Positions 26,692-38,116 of a DNA stretch of 64,000 nt are shown here, one piece after another (the first letter of the stretch is position 1; each line of letters opens with the position of its first letter). The stretch is from Novosphingobium pokkalii (GTDB taxonomy: Bacteria > Pseudomonadota > Alphaproteobacteria > Sphingomonadales > Sphingomonadaceae): NCBI RefSeq assembly GCF_014652855.1, contig NZ_BMZP01000001.1:269140-333139 (forward strand), in the 5' to 3' direction. Position numbers and translations under genes: made by a program. Below the pieces are notes generated by a model, which was not told where the DNA came from, made no database searches, and saw only the letters and a program-made list of their open reading frames with translations.

Positions 26692-28047
26692 TCAGGCCGA
26701 AAGACGCGCCGCCAGCTCGTCGAGATCGACGCCGCGCGTTTCCGGGAAGAACCGCCACACCACCACGGCCTGTACCGCCATGGCCAGGGCAAAGACCACG
26801 AACGGCAGGCTCTGCGTGAACTGCGCCACCACCGGGAAGGCAAAGCTGATCGCGGCGTTGAGCACCCAGTGCGTGGTACTGCCCAGCGCCTGTCCCCGCG
26901 CGCGAACCGGCGTGGGAAAGATTTCCGAAAGATAGACCCAGATCACCGCACCTTGTGAAAACGCGAAGGCGGCGATGAACAGCACCAGCAGCGGCAGCAG
27001 CAGCGCCGCGCCCTGGCCGGTGGCATAGATGGCGGCCACGCCGGCCAGGGCGATGGTCGTGCCCACCGCCCCGGTCAGCAGCAGCGGACGACGGCCGACG
27101 CGGTCGATCACCGTCATCGCCACCATCGTCGCGATCAGGTTGGTCAGGCCGATGACCACCGCCTGAAGGTCTGCCGAAACGCCGGTGAAGCCCGCTGCGG
27201 CAAAGATGTCGTTGAGATAATAGAGGATGGCGTTGATGCCGGACAACTGGTTGAACGCGGCGATCGCTAGCGCCAGCAGGATCGGCCGGCGGTGCCGCCG
27301 CCAGTCGAGCTTCGTGTCGGACTGGTCGGTGCTGGCCACCGCAGGCGCCTCGATGCCCAGACGATCAGCCGCATCCCGTGCCGCCGCCGCGCGCCCCTTG
27401 GCAGCGAGCCAGCGCGGGCTTTCCGGGATGCCGGGCAGCATCAGCGCAAAGAACAGCGCGGGGAGCGCGGCAACGCCAAGCTTCGCGCGCCAGGCAATGT
27501 CGGCCGGAAAAGCCAACGCCAGCAGCCAATTGCTGCAATAGGCCAGCAGGATGCCAGCCACGATGTTGAACTGGAACATGGCCACCAAGCGCCCGCGCCG
27601 GGCCGCCGCGCTCACTTCCGAAATATAGACCGGCGCCAGCACCGAAGACCCGCCGATGGCAAGCCCGCCCAGGAAACGGAACGCGACGAACAGGCCCATG
27701 CCATTGGCCAGGGCCGAACCCAGCGCCGAGATGAGGTAAGCAATGCCGATCCAGATCAGCACGCGGCGGCTGCCCAGACTGTCGCCCAATCGCCCCGCCA
27801 CGCTGGCACCCACCAGCGTGCCCCACAGCGCGGAGGACACGGCGATGCCAAGCCCGGTGGCCGATAGCGCGAAATGCTGGCGCAGCGCCTCGGTCACCCC
27901 CGAAATCACGGCCGTATCAAATCCGAACAGCAAGCCGGCGAGGCTCGCTGCCACTGCCGCTTTCAACGCCGCGCCACGCATCGGCGGGATCGATGCCGAG
28001 AAACCGGCTCCTTCCCCGCCCGCGCCACCCTCGAAATTCGCGTGCAT
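26692..28047 (-). CDS. MFS sugar porter (SP family)
   Basis: A 451-aa, 12-helix sugar:proton symporter. Sugar-porter signatures are visible: GLLFGFDTAVISG in helix 1, RxGRR-type loops (GRLGDSLGSRRV; DRVGRRPLLL), PESPRWLAAKGR after helix 6, NQLSGINAILYY in helix 7 and a late PETRGVDLDEL. It likely imports the monosaccharide liberated by the locus hydrolases across the inner membrane. The start at 28047 has a GGGAGAG ribosome site. Divergent from the GH2 operon. Confidence 0.94.
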   Translation of the reverse strand: MHANFEGGAGGEGAGFSASIPPMRGAALKAAVAASLAGLLFGFDTAVISGVTEALRQHFALSATGLGIAVSSALWGTLVGASVAGRLGDSLGSRRVLIWIGIAYLISALGSALANGMGLFVAFRFLGGLAIGGSSVLAPVYISEVSAAARRGRLVAMFQFNIVAGILLAYCSNWLLALAFPADIAWRAKLGVAALPALFFALMLPGIPESPRWLAAKGRAAAARDAADRLGIEAPAVASTDQSDTKLDWRRHRRPILLALAIAAFNQLSGINAILYYLNDIFAAAGFTGVSADLQAVVIGLTNLIATMVAMTVIDRVGRRPLLLTGAVGTTIALAGVAAIYATGQGAALLLPLLVLFIAAFAFSQGAVIWVYLSEIFPTPVRARGQALGSTTHWVLNAAISFAFPVVAQFTQSLPFVVFALAMAVQAVVVWRFFPETRGVDLDELAARLSA

Positions 28048-28206
28048 CGCTCTCTCCCAATGAATAATTCAATTTGACTTATTAATTCGGTTTGCGTCAG
28101 AAGGGAACCGACGATGTTGGGATGGGAGCGCCGCGCGCACCATGCCATACACCGGCGCAAACGCCCGGCCAAGCGGGTGACGCGCGGATTTGGAGAGGGA
28201 CATTCG
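28048..28206. promoter_or_regulatory. Divergent promoter region of sugar MFS and GH2 operon
   Basis: 159 bases. The A/T-rich core at 28061-28087 contrasts with flanking G+C-rich DNA. CGGTTTGCGTCA at 28088-28099 is the reverse complement of the 12-base motif upstream of TonB receptor 1. AATTCGGTTT (28084-28093) also recurs at 46455-46464 upstream of TonB receptor 2. The region likely carries a shared operator. Confidence 0.45.
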
Positions 28207-31200
28207 ATGCGCTTTGCCACCAGCTTGCTTGCCGCCACGATTCTGGGTGGGATGACAGCCCCGCTCGCGGGCGCTGCGCCGGTTGCCAATGGCGGCCCGT
28301 GGAACGCGGCCGTGATGCAGGGCGGGATCGGCATCGCCCGTGACGTGCCGGCCGATGCGCCGGTTCTGGCAGCCCGTGCCCCCACCGGCTTTGCCGCTTG
28401 GGTTCGGCCACAGGCGGTGCAGCCGGGCAGCGTGGTTCTGCTCGCGATTGGCGATACGGCTGGCGGCGTTTCGCGCGCCCTGCTGCTTGTCGATGGCAAG
28501 CCGGCGCTGCGCGTTGGCGGGGCGACACTGGTGGCGCCGCGCGCGCTGGCTGCGGGGCGGTTTACCCACCTGGCGGCGAGCTGGAATGGTAGCGAAGGCG
28601 TGATCTATGTCGATGGGCAGGAAGTGGCGCGCAGCGCCGTGCCCGATGCCGGGGCCTTGGCGCCCCGCCTGGCCGTGGCCCCGGCGCTGCCGGGCCTGGG
28701 GCATTTCGGCGGCGACCTGGTCGATGCGCGGATCGAGGATGGCGCCCTGCCCGCCCCGGCAGTTCAGGCCCTGGTCGCGGCCAAACCCGATTTCGACCTG
28801 GTGCAGATGTGGCACGTCGGCGTGGGCTGGGAATTCCAGAAGACCGCCAACACGGGTTATTGGCGCCAGCAGGATCCCTGGACCCTGCCCCAGGCCAAGG
28901 GCGGGTTTTCCGCCCCGGTGGCCAAGCCGGCGCCCACGGCCCCGGCGGTGCAACCGCTGGCCGAGGGGCTGTGGCGCATCAACGGCTGGCAACTGGCCGG
29001 TGCGCCCGATGTGCCGGGCGCCGATGGCGCCGCGCTGTCGCAACCCGGCAACCCCAAGGGCCTGTGGCGCGCCGCCACGGTGCCGGGCACGGTGCTGACG
29101 ACGCTGGTCGATCGCGGGGTCTATCCCGATCCCTATTACGGCCTCAACAACATGCGCATTCCCGAAAGCCTGGCGCGGCAGGACTGGTGGTATCGCACCA
29201 GCTTCACGGTGCCGGCCGATGCGGCGGGCAAGCGCCTGGCGCTGCGCTTCAACGGCATCAACTATGCCGCCGAGATCTGGGTCAACGGCAAGAAGCTGGG
29301 CCAGACCAAGGGCGCCTTTGCCCGTGGCGAATTCACCCTGGTGCCGGTGGCAGGCGAAAACGTGATCGCGGTGAAAGTCTCGCCGCCGCCGCATCCGGGC
29401 ATTCCGCACGAGCAGTCGATCGCGGCGGGCGTTGGCGAGAACGGCGGGCAACTGGCGATCGATGGCCCCACGTTCGTCGCCACCGAAGGCTGGGACTGGA
29501 TCCCCGGCATCCGTGACCGCGACACCGGGTTGTGGCAGGACGTGCAGCTTGCCGCGCGGGGCGACGTGCGCCTGCTCGACAGCCAGGTGGTGACCGACCT
29601 GCCGCTGCCGCGCACCGACAGCGCTGACGTATTGATCACCGTGCCGCTGCGCAACGATGCCGATGCCCCGCGCACCGTCACCGTGCGCGCCGCGTTCGAC
29701 AACGTGACCGTGGAGCGCACGATCACGCTGACGCCGGGCGAAGGCGAAGTGCGCTTCACCCCTGCCGATTTCCCGCAACTGCACGTCAAGAATCCCAAGC
29801 TGTGGTGGCCCAACGGCTATGGCGAGCAGGCGCTGCATCCGCTGCATCTGACGGCCACGGTGGATGGCGCGGTGTCGGACCGGGCGGAAACCCGCTTCGG
29901 CATCCGCGAAGTGTCGTACGATCTTTCGCTGATGGACCATGCCGGCGCGCTGCGCCGGGTGAACGTGCAGCCCACCGACGGCCGCCTCGCCGGGCAAAAG
30001 CTGATCGACGTGCGCCACGAGGCGATCAAGGAAACCCCACGCGGCTGGGTGGAATCGCTGACGGCAGCGGGCGAGACTTCGCCCGCCGTGCAACCGCTGG
30101 GCGCGGCGGACACCCTGCCCGAACCGCACCTGACGATCCGCGTCAACGGCGTGAAGATCGCCGCGCGCGGCGGTAGCTGGGGCATGGACGATGCGATGAA
30201 GCGCGTCTCGCGCGCGAGGATGGAGCCGGCGTTCCGCCTGCACAAGGAAGCCCACCTCAACATCATCCGCAACTGGATGGGCACCAGCACCGAGCCGGAA
30301 TTCTACGACCTGGCCGACGAATACGGCATGATGGTGCTGAACGATTTCTGGCAATCGACCCAGAATTTCCAGGTGGAGCCGCAGGATCCGCAACTGTTCC
30401 TGGCCAATGCCGAGGACGTGGTGAAGCGCTATCGCAACCACCCCTCGATCATCATCTGGTTCGGCCGCAACGAAGGCGTGCCCTACCCCACGCTGAACGA
30501 AGGGCTGGACGACCTGCTGTTCAAGCTGGACGGCACTCGCTGGTACACCGGCAGTTCCAACACGGTGAACCTGCAAGGCTCCGGGCCTTACAACTATCGC
30601 CAGCCGGAAGGCTATTTCACCGATCTCGCCACCGGGTTCTCGGTGGAAACCGGCACCCCCTCGCTCGCCACGGCAGCGGCCATTGCGCAATACGTGCCCG
30701 AGGCGGATCGCTGGCCGCTGAGCGATACGCTGGCCTATCACGACTGGCATTTCTCCGGCAACGGCGACACCAAGACGTTCATGGCCAGCCTCGACCGCCG
30801 CTTTGGCGCGGCCACCAGCTTTGCCGATTTCGAGCGCAAGGCGCAGATGATGAACCTGGAAACCCACCAGGCGATGATCGAGGGTTTCCTCGGCCACCTC
30901 TGGACCAAGAACAGCGGGCGCCTGTTCTGGATGACGCATCCGGCCTGGCCGTCCAACGCCTGGCAGATCTACAGCTCTGACTTCGATACCCACGCGGCCT
31001 ATTACGGGGCCCAGCGCGCCGCCCGGCCACTGCATGCCCAGCTCAACCTGCCCGACAATGCGCTGGTGCTGGTCAACACCACGCAGCAGGATGCCAGGGG
31101 CCTGACCGTGGCCAGCACGGTGACCGACCTTGCGGGCAAGGTGCTGTTCACGCGGACCGACCGGACCGATGCCCTCGCCAACCGCGACACCACGCTCAAG

Positions 31201-31641
31201 GCGCTGCCGCTTGATGCGATCTTTGCCCGCGATCCCATGGTGCTGGTCAGCCTCAAGATCACCGATCGCTCCGGCAAAGCCGTAAACGATACGGTCTATT
31301 GGCGCGGCAAGGACGAAGCTGCCTATCGCGCGCTCAACGCCATGGCGCCTGCGCCGCTTGGGCTGGCCGCCGCATCCACCTCCGCAGAAGGCGGGGAGCG
31401 CCAGGCCACCATTACGCTGACCAACCATGGCAGCACCCCCGCGCTCAATGCCCGCGCGACGCTGGTCGATGCGGCCGGCCAGCGCATCCTGCCCGCCTAT
31501 TACAGCGACAACTATGTCGCCGTGATGCCCGGCGAAACCCGCACGATCACGGTGCGTTGGCCCGCGACTGCCGGCACTGCTGCGGCCGTCATGCTGGAAG
31601 GCTGGAACGTGCCGGCCGCGCGCGCCGGGCTGGCGCAATGA
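28207..31641 (+). CDS. GH2 exo-glycosidase (beta-mannosidase/glucosaminidase-like) with N-terminal lectin-like domain
   Basis: A 1144-aa secreted enzyme. A signal peptide (LLAATILGGMTAPLAGAA) is followed by a laminin-G/ConA-like jelly-roll domain (about 40-200; ARAPTGFAAWVRP...HLAASWNGSEGVIYVDG). GH2 sugar-binding and Ig-like domains precede the TIM-barrel, with RGGSWGMDDAMKR, IRNWMGTSTEPEFYDLADEYG, acid/base Glu756 in FGRNEGVPYP and probable nucleophile Glu814 in FSVETGTPSL. The motif set is closest to exo-beta-glucosaminidases and beta-mannosidases rather than beta-galactosidases. Start 28207 is chosen for GGAGAGGG and the signal peptide. Its stop overlaps the esterase start (ATGA). Confidence 0.88.
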   Translation: MRFATSLLAATILGGMTAPLAGAAPVANGGPWNAAVMQGGIGIARDVPADAPVLAARAPTGFAAWVRPQAVQPGSVVLLAIGDTAGGVSRALLLVDGKPALRVGGATLVAPRALAAGRFTHLAASWNGSEGVIYVDGQEVARSAVPDAGALAPRLAVAPALPGLGHFGGDLVDARIEDGALPAPAVQALVAAKPDFDLVQMWHVGVGWEFQKTANTGYWRQQDPWTLPQAKGGFSAPVAKPAPTAPAVQPLAEGLWRINGWQLAGAPDVPGADGAALSQPGNPKGLWRAATVPGTVLTTLVDRGVYPDPYYGLNNMRIPESLARQDWWYRTSFTVPADAAGKRLALRFNGINYAAEIWVNGKKLGQTKGAFARGEFTLVPVAGENVIAVKVSPPPHPGIPHEQSIAAGVGENGGQLAIDGPTFVATEGWDWIPGIRDRDTGLWQDVQLAARGDVRLLDSQVVTDLPLPRTDSADVLITVPLRNDADAPRTVTVRAAFDNVTVERTITLTPGEGEVRFTPADFPQLHVKNPKLWWPNGYGEQALHPLHLTATVDGAVSDRAETRFGIREVSYDLSLMDHAGALRRVNVQPTDGRLAGQKLIDVRHEAIKETPRGWVESLTAAGETSPAVQPLGAADTLPEPHLTIRVNGVKIAARGGSWGMDDAMKRVSRARMEPAFRLHKEAHLNIIRNWMGTSTEPEFYDLADEYGMMVLNDFWQSTQNFQVEPQDPQLFLANAEDVVKRYRNHPSIIIWFGRNEGVPYPTLNEGLDDLLFKLDGTRWYTGSSNTVNLQGSGPYNYRQPEGYFTDLATGFSVETGTPSLATAAAIAQYVPEADRWPLSDTLAYHDWHFSGNGDTKTFMASLDRRFGAATSFADFERKAQMMNLETHQAMIEGFLGHLWTKNSGRLFWMTHPAWPSNAWQIYSSDFDTHAAYYGAQRAARPLHAQLNLPDNALVLVNTTQQDARGLTVASTVTDLAGKVLFTRTDRTDALANRDTTLKALPLDAIFARDPMVLVSLKITDRSGKAVNDTVYWRGKDEAAYRALNAMAPAPLGLAAASTSAEGGERQATITLTNHGSTPALNARATLVDAAGQRILPAYYSDNYVAVMPGETRTITVRWPATAGTAAAVMLEGWNVPAARAGLAQ

Positions 31642-33130
31642 GCCGCCTCACCTGGCGGGCCGCGCTGGCTCGCACCCTGGCGGCCGCGCTGACGCTTGGC
31701 GCCAGCCCGGCCCTGGCGGCACCGGCGCCGGGCGGGCCTGTCGCGCAAAGCGCCAGCGGGCCGCTGCTTGGCTCGGCCGACGCGGACGGCGTGCTGCGCT
31801 TTCGCGCCATTCCCTATGCCGCGCCGCCGCTTGGCGCACTGCGCTGGCAGCCGCCACAGCCGCCTGCGCCATGGAAAGCGCCGCGCGATGCCACGCACGA
31901 GGGGGCCTCGTGCCTCCAGAACGACTATGGCTGGAACCATGCCGACTATGTGCGCGGCAGCGAGGATTGCCTGACGCTGGACGTGGCCACGACCGCACTG
32001 TCGGGCAAGCGGCCGGTGATGGTGTGGATCCATGGCGGCAGCAATCGCGCCGGATCGGCGGGCGGCACCGTGCTGGGCGATCTGGCCAAGCAGGACGTGG
32101 TGGTGGTCGCCATCCAGTATCGTCTGGGGCTGTTCGGCTTCCTGCCGCACCGCGCCTTGGCGGCCGAGCGGCACGGCCAGACCGGCAATTACGGCCTGAT
32201 GGACCAAATCGCCGCGCTGCGTTGGATCAAGGCCAACATCGCGCGCTTTGGCGGTGATCCCGACAAGGTGATGATCTTTGGCGAAAGCGCCGGGGCCGAG
32301 GATGTCGGCTACTTGCTGGCCAGCCCACAGACGCCGAGCCTGTTTGCCGCCGCCGCCCTGCAAAGTGGCACGCCCGGCTTTGGCCTACCGCCCCGTCCAC
32401 TGGATGAAGCACTGCGCCTGGGCGACCAGCTCGACGCCGTGCTGGGCACCGATGGCAGCGTGGCACCACTGCGCGCGGCCTCTGCCCATGCCCTGCTCGA
32501 AGCGGACAAGGCGCTGCACGACAGCGCCCTGGAAAGCGACGATTTCCTGTGGCTACGCACCACGATAGACGGTGCGGTCCTGCCCGATGCACCCGAGGCC
32601 TTGCTGGCAAAGGCACCCGCCCGCCCGGTGATCGTCGGCTCCAACCGCGCAGAATTCGGCCTGCCCGGCGGGCGGGCCCACCGCGATGCCAACGTGGCCC
32701 TGGCCTTTGGTCCGCACGAGGCGGAGGCGCGCGCGTTCTACAAGCTGGACCAGCCCGATCCGGCGGAAGACCCGCGCCTGGGCAGCCGCGACTTGCGCAT
32801 TGCCACCGACATCCTGTTCCGTTGTCCGGCGGGGCGCCTGGCCGATCTGCTGGCCGCGCAGGGCTGGCCGGTGTGGCGCTATGAGCTGGACCTGGCCCCT
32901 GGCGGCGCGCGCAGCTTCCACGGTTCCGACATCACCTATACCCTGGGCAGCACGCCCCTGCCCGATGGCCGCTCGTTGCGCGCGCAGTGGCTCTCGCTGG
33001 CCCGCACCGGCGCGCCCCTGGCCGATTGGCCGGCCTATGCGCCGGGCCGCCGCACCCTTTCCCTCACGCCCCAGGGCACCAGCACGGTCCAGGCCCTGGC
33101 AGACACCCCTTGCCGCTGGAGCCGCTACCT

Positions 33131-33134
<4 letters not shown>
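31638..33134 (+). CDS. Type-B carboxylesterase (secreted)
   Basis: A 498-aa alpha/beta-hydrolase of the para-nitrobenzyl-esterase/cholinesterase family. A signal peptide (LARTLAAALTLGASPALA) is followed by FRAIPYAAPPLGALRWQPP, SEDCLTLDV, the oxyanion HGGSN, and Ser217 in the GESAG elbow. The triad is completed by an acidic residue (SNRAEFG) and a His in SFHGSDITY. Both ends are stop/start overlaps (ATGA with GH2, GTGA with the SGNH gene), so all three are one translational unit. It probably removes ester substituents from the glycan or attached phenolics. Confidence 0.9.
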
Positions 33135-33884
<750 letters not shown>

Positions 33885-33892
<8 letters not shown>

Positions 33893-34961
33893 CGCGCGCA
33901 GCCGCCGCCGTTTGCTGGATGAAGGCAAGCTTGGCCACGATCGCGTCGGACAAGTGGAATGGGTAGAGATCGGCCTGTCCCATGGCGCGGTTCACGGCGT
34001 TCATGGCGAACGAGACCGGCGCCATTTCCGCCGCCAGCGCCTGGGCATCGGCGCGGTAGGGATCGAATTCCACGGCCACCTGCCCGTCACCATCACTGCC
34101 ACCGAACGCTGTGAGCGAGAGGTCGAAGCCGCGCGCCGTGGCCAGCACGTCGACGATGTGAAGGTAGTGGGCAAAGGTTTCAGCAAAATCCTCCCACGGG
34201 TGGCTCGTCGCATAGGCGCTGACGAAGTCCTCGGTCCAGGGCTGCGCCCCGCCGCTGTAGTGGGCGGCCAGCGCTTCGCCATAATCCGCGCGCTCGTCTC
34301 CGAACAGCGCGCGGAACGCTTCCAGCCTGGGCTCGTCGATGGCCACCAGGCGCGACCAGAAGTGGTGCCCCACTTCGTGGCGGAAGTGGCCGAGCAGCGT
34401 GCGATACGGCTCGCCCATGTCGAGCCGCACGCGCTCGCGATGGGCATCGTCGGCCTCGGCCACATCCAGCGTGATCAGTCCCTCGTCATGCCCGGTCACG
34501 ATCTTCTTCGCCCCGCCCTGCACGGCGGCCGGATCGTAGAGAAAGTCGAACGCCAGGCCCTGGGCGGTGGGGGTCTCTTCCGCCTTGGTTTCCAGCGGCA
34601 GGCCCAAGCGGATCAGGGTGTGGAACAGGCGCCGCTTGGCTTCTTCCACTTTGCCCCACAAGGCCGGCACCGCCGGATCGGCCAGATCGGGAATTGTGCG
34701 GTTGTGGCGGCAGGCGCGGCACATCCCGCCCGGCGCATCGCGCGTGGTCAGCCAGTTGCAGATGCCGAAATCATTGTTGTTGGCGCAGACCACCAGATGA
34801 GCCGGATCGTCGTTGCGATCCTTCCACGTGGTGCCCTCGTCGGCCAGATGGCGAAAGCGGTCGATCGCTGGATCATAACCCAGCGTGGCAGCGCAATCGG
34901 GGCAGACCCGCACTTCAAAATGGTTGAGGCGCAGGCAGTTGGGGCAGGCGAACGGGCGCAT
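33885..34961 (-). CDS. Putative zinc-binding metallopeptidase (Peptidase_Mx-like)
   Basis: A 358-aa protein with an N-terminal zinc-ribbon (CPNCLRLNHFEVRVCPDC, then CNWLTTRD...CRACRHN) and a HExxH zinc motif in FRHEVGHHFWSRL, with a later conserved WEDFAETFAHYLHIVDVL. This matches the uncharacterised zinc-binding metallopeptidase family; the biological substrate is not known. It overlaps the SGNH gene end by eight bases, convergently, and is not obviously part of the sugar locus. Confidence 0.8.
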
Positions 34962-35128
34962 GGCTGGCTCCGGTGGTCGCGGGGAATGGATGGACGAAAG
35001 CGGGAGCCAAGAAGGCTTGCCTCGCCACTACGCCGCACCGCCCGTTGCGGTTCCGCGAAAATCCACCCGGCTCCAGACGCGCGCGACCGGTTGCGATCGC
35101 GCGCACCCTTGGGCAAAAGGCCGCCGCG

Positions 35129-35389
35129 ATGAAAAAGAAACGCCGCTATCTTACCGCCACGATGCCCGATGGATACGTCAAGACCATCGGACCGACCACC
35201 GATGGCTTTACCCATTATTGGCGCATCGTGGCCGAACTGGAAAACGGCAAGACCGAAGTGTTCTGGGGCCACACCCGCTCGCTGGCCGAGGCCCGGCGCA
35301 AGGAAGCCCCGGCGCGGGACGCAGCCCGCGCCCGCGGCTGGAAAAGCCACGTCTTCGAAATCGTCGAACTGGTCGAAACGTCCGCGTGA
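35129..35389 (+). CDS. Hypothetical 86-aa protein
   Basis: Small basic soluble protein (MKKKRRYLTATMPDGYVKT...TEVFWGHTRSLAEARRKEA...VFEIVELVE). No family recognised. AAAAGG stands eight bases before the ATG. Codon usage and the balanced charged/aromatic composition look coding. Confidence 0.55.
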   Translation: MKKKRRYLTATMPDGYVKTIGPTTDGFTHYWRIVAELENGKTEVFWGHTRSLAEARRKEAPARDAARARGWKSHVFEIVELVETSA

Positions 35390-35523
35390 AAGCCTCCCTC
35401 ACCCCCGATGTCTCGTGTTCGGATGTGATTGGCCCCTGAATGATCCGAAATTGACATTCCTTTACAGGCGCAGGTTCCGACGATGTGCGATGGCGGTAAC
35501 GCAATCGTATCGGGGTATCGCTC

Positions 35524-35706
35524 GTGAGCATCAACATCCACAGCACGGAATGGCAGACTTTGGCCTGGACGCACCCGCGCTGGGAGGCACCGCGCGAAAT
35601 TCCGGCGCCGGTGCCAAACGGCCGCAAGCTCGCCTGCATTCTGGCACTCAATTCGGCTCTTTGGAGCGCGGTTGTGGTCGCGGCCTGGATTGCCGCCCAC
35701 CACTGA
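35524..35706 (+). CDS. Hypothetical 60-aa membrane peptide
   Basis: GTG-initiated frame: MSINIHSTEWQTLAW..., a proline-rich middle, then one helix (LACILALNSALWSAVVVAAWIAA). Function unknown. No strong ribosome site, so expression is uncertain. Confidence 0.45.
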   Translation: MSINIHSTEWQTLAWTHPRWEAPREIPAPVPNGRKLACILALNSALWSAVVVAAWIAAHH

Positions 35707-35854
35707 TTGCTCTCCCATCATCGATCATTCTGCGGACCTCGTGCTGAGGCACGATCGGCTCCGGAATTTTTGCAATAGACTGGATCATTACCCCGGACCA
35801 CGGGTTGCCCGGGTTGAAACCCTGCCAGCTTTGTTGGTCATACTGGGGCCGATG

Positions 35855-38116
35855 CTACCCCTTGATCGGCAGCGCCAGGGTAAACGTCGTGCCCTGCCCC
35901 GGCTCGGTCTCGCACCCGATCACGCCATGGTGGCGCACCATCACCGTATGCACGAAACTCAGCCCAAGGCCTGCGCCGCTTGTCTTGGGGCCGAGCCCCA
36001 CAGGGCCTCGCGCGAAGCGCTCGAACATGCGGGAGCGCAAGTCCGCATCCATCCCGCAGCCCTGATCGGCAATGGCGCAAAGGCCCCAGGTAATGCCATC
36101 TGCACGGACTTCGCGCGTGAGCGTGCAGGTAATGCGCGTACCATCGGGACTGTATTTGATGGCATTGCCGATCACGTTGACTAGGGCACGGGTCAACAGC
36201 GAGCGTTCGCCCAGCACGAGCATCTGCTCATCGCCATGCGTGACGATCTCGATCCTCTTGGCGTGGGATTGCGGCCAGAGATCGTCGATCGCATCGATCA
36301 GCATGTCGCCCAGATCGACTTCTTCCAGCGTGTATTCCAGGTATTCGGCGCGCGCGAGTTGCACGAAGCCGTCGGCCAGGCGCAGCGTGCGCTCGGCATA
36401 ATGGCGGATGGCGCTGGCTTCCACTGGGGCGATGCGATCGGGTGAGGCGGTTTCGAGCACGGCAAGGATCGAGGCCTGGGGCGAGCGCATGTCGTGCGTG
36501 AGCAGTTGCACCACGTCGTCGCGCTGGCGCTGCGCGGCCTTGGCCTCGCTGATATCGACCAGGCGCATGATCCACCCGGCGCGCTGCCCATCGGCCTGGG
36601 TCTGCGGGGCAATGCCGACGAGGTAGAAGTGCGCCTGATCGCGCTGCACCTCGTGCGTTGCCGGCTCATCGGCATACAGCGGAAAGGGCACCGGGTTGCC
36701 GCTGCCGACCAGGCGCACCGCCGCGAGCAAATCCTGCGCACGGGTCGCGCCTGGCTCGATCGCAAGCCCGAACCCGGCAAACAGCCGATGCGCTGCGGCG
36801 TTAGCCAGGACGATGCGGCCCGCCAGGTCGGCCACCACGGTGGCGTCGGGCAACTGGTCCAGGCGATCGGCGGCGAAATGACGCATCTCGCGGTTGCGGG
36901 CGATCGCCGCATGCAACAAGGCGATCGTGCCCGCCACTCCCCGCTTGGCCGAACCGCGCAACGACACCCGTGGCAAAAGCGAGGGTTCCTGCTCCAGCCG
37001 AAGCAGTTGCGCCCGCATGAACTGCTCGATCACGGCAAGCTGGCGCCAGCCCCATAGCGGATAGGCCACGGCCAGCCCGGCCAGCGCGGCACCGGGCGGC
37101 AGCCACAGCCACAGCCCGGAGGCCAGCAGGCACAGTGCCGTCACCGCAATGACCGTTGCGGCACAGACCAGGAAGACAACCAACGCCGGTGCGCGCCGCC
37201 ACGGCCCCAGACCGATCATCAGCACGACCAGCGGCAAAAGGCCGAGCGCCAGGCGCGCGGGCAGGCTGGCCGGGCGGATCAGCGAATGCCCCATCAGCGC
37301 CTGAAGCAGATTTGCTTCGATCTCCAGGCCGGACATGACGCGCCCGGTTGGCGTGGGATAGCGGCTGCCCAAACCGGTTGCCGTGGCCCCTACCAGCACC
37401 ACCCGATCGCGCAGCAGTTCGGGCGGCACCTGCCCGGCGAGCACGGCAGCGGCAGACACTTCCGACCAGTGCCGGCCAGCAGCGCCAAACGGGATGAGCC
37501 GCGCGCCGACCGGCATGGATGAGGGATGATCCTGCTGCCCAAGCGCGGCTCGCGCGGTCAAGGCCATCAGGTGTTGCGCTTGGCCGCCCGGGCCGGCTCC
37601 GACTTGGGCCGAGCGCACCACGCCATCGGGATCGGGGTCGATCGTGGCATAGCCGATGCCCGTGGCCGCCTCGCGCACTGGCTCGATGGGCAGTACTGGC
37701 GCCGCCGCTGCGCCCGCAGGGGTAGGCATCGGTGGCAGCATCGGCAAGAAGATCGGCCCGGCCGCGGCGATGGACGCGCCCAGTGCGGCATCGGTCACCG
37801 GATCGCCCGGCTCGGTGAACAGCACATCATAGGCAATCGCGCGTGGCTGCCCGGCCTTGATCCGATCGATCAGCGCGGCGTGGATCGCCCGGTTCCATGG
37901 CCAGCGCCCGATCCGCGCGATGCTCTCATCATCGATCTCCACCAGCAACACCGACTGGCCCGGCGACGCCGCACCAAGCTGAAGCAGGCGATCGTAGACC
38001 GCGTTGTCGAGCCGCAGCATGGTGTGGTCCATGGTCAGAACCACGACCATCACGCTTGCCGCCACCAGGATCAGCCACCACTGCGTACGCAGCTTGAGCT
38101 GATGGCCCAGGCTCAC
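35855..38116 (-). CDS. CHASE2-domain sensor histidine kinase
   Basis: A 753-aa membrane kinase. An N-terminal helix is followed by a large extracytoplasmic CHASE2 domain (LLVEIDDESIARIGRWPW, AIAYDVLFTEPG, RVVLVGATATGLGSRYPTP). Three membrane helices follow (about 290-370), then a PAS domain, a HisKA domain with His541 in LLTHDMRSPQ, and an HATPase domain (NVIGNAIKYSP, DQGCGM, GAGLGLSFV). The GTG at 38116 overlaps the stop of the FecR-like gene (GTGA), giving tight coupling; upstream codons in frame would run into that gene. It is the presumed partner of the regulator at 39455-40141. Confidence 0.9.
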   Translation of the reverse strand: MSLGHQLKLRTQWWLILVAASVMVVVLTMDHTMLRLDNAVYDRLLQLGAASPGQSVLLVEIDDESIARIGRWPWNRAIHAALIDRIKAGQPRAIAYDVLFTEPGDPVTDAALGASIAAAGPIFLPMLPPMPTPAGAAAAPVLPIEPVREAATGIGYATIDPDPDGVVRSAQVGAGPGGQAQHLMALTARAALGQQDHPSSMPVGARLIPFGAAGRHWSEVSAAAVLAGQVPPELLRDRVVLVGATATGLGSRYPTPTGRVMSGLEIEANLLQALMGHSLIRPASLPARLALGLLPLVVLMIGLGPWRRAPALVVFLVCAATVIAVTALCLLASGLWLWLPPGAALAGLAVAYPLWGWRQLAVIEQFMRAQLLRLEQEPSLLPRVSLRGSAKRGVAGTIALLHAAIARNREMRHFAADRLDQLPDATVVADLAGRIVLANAAAHRLFAGFGLAIEPGATRAQDLLAAVRLVGSGNPVPFPLYADEPATHEVQRDQAHFYLVGIAPQTQADGQRAGWIMRLVDISEAKAAQRQRDDVVQLLTHDMRSPQASILAVLETASPDRIAPVEASAIRHYAERTLRLADGFVQLARAEYLEYTLEEVDLGDMLIDAIDDLWPQSHAKRIEIVTHGDEQMLVLGERSLLTRALVNVIGNAIKYSPDGTRITCTLTREVRADGITWGLCAIADQGCGMDADLRSRMFERFARGPVGLGPKTSGAGLGLSFVHTVMVRHHGVIGCETEPGQGTTFTLALPIKG

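Noticed and set aside
28069..31638. 1189-codon minus-strand open frame opposite GH2
   Set aside because: Antisense shadow of the GH2 gene; Gly/Arg/His/Gln-rich composition with no domains.
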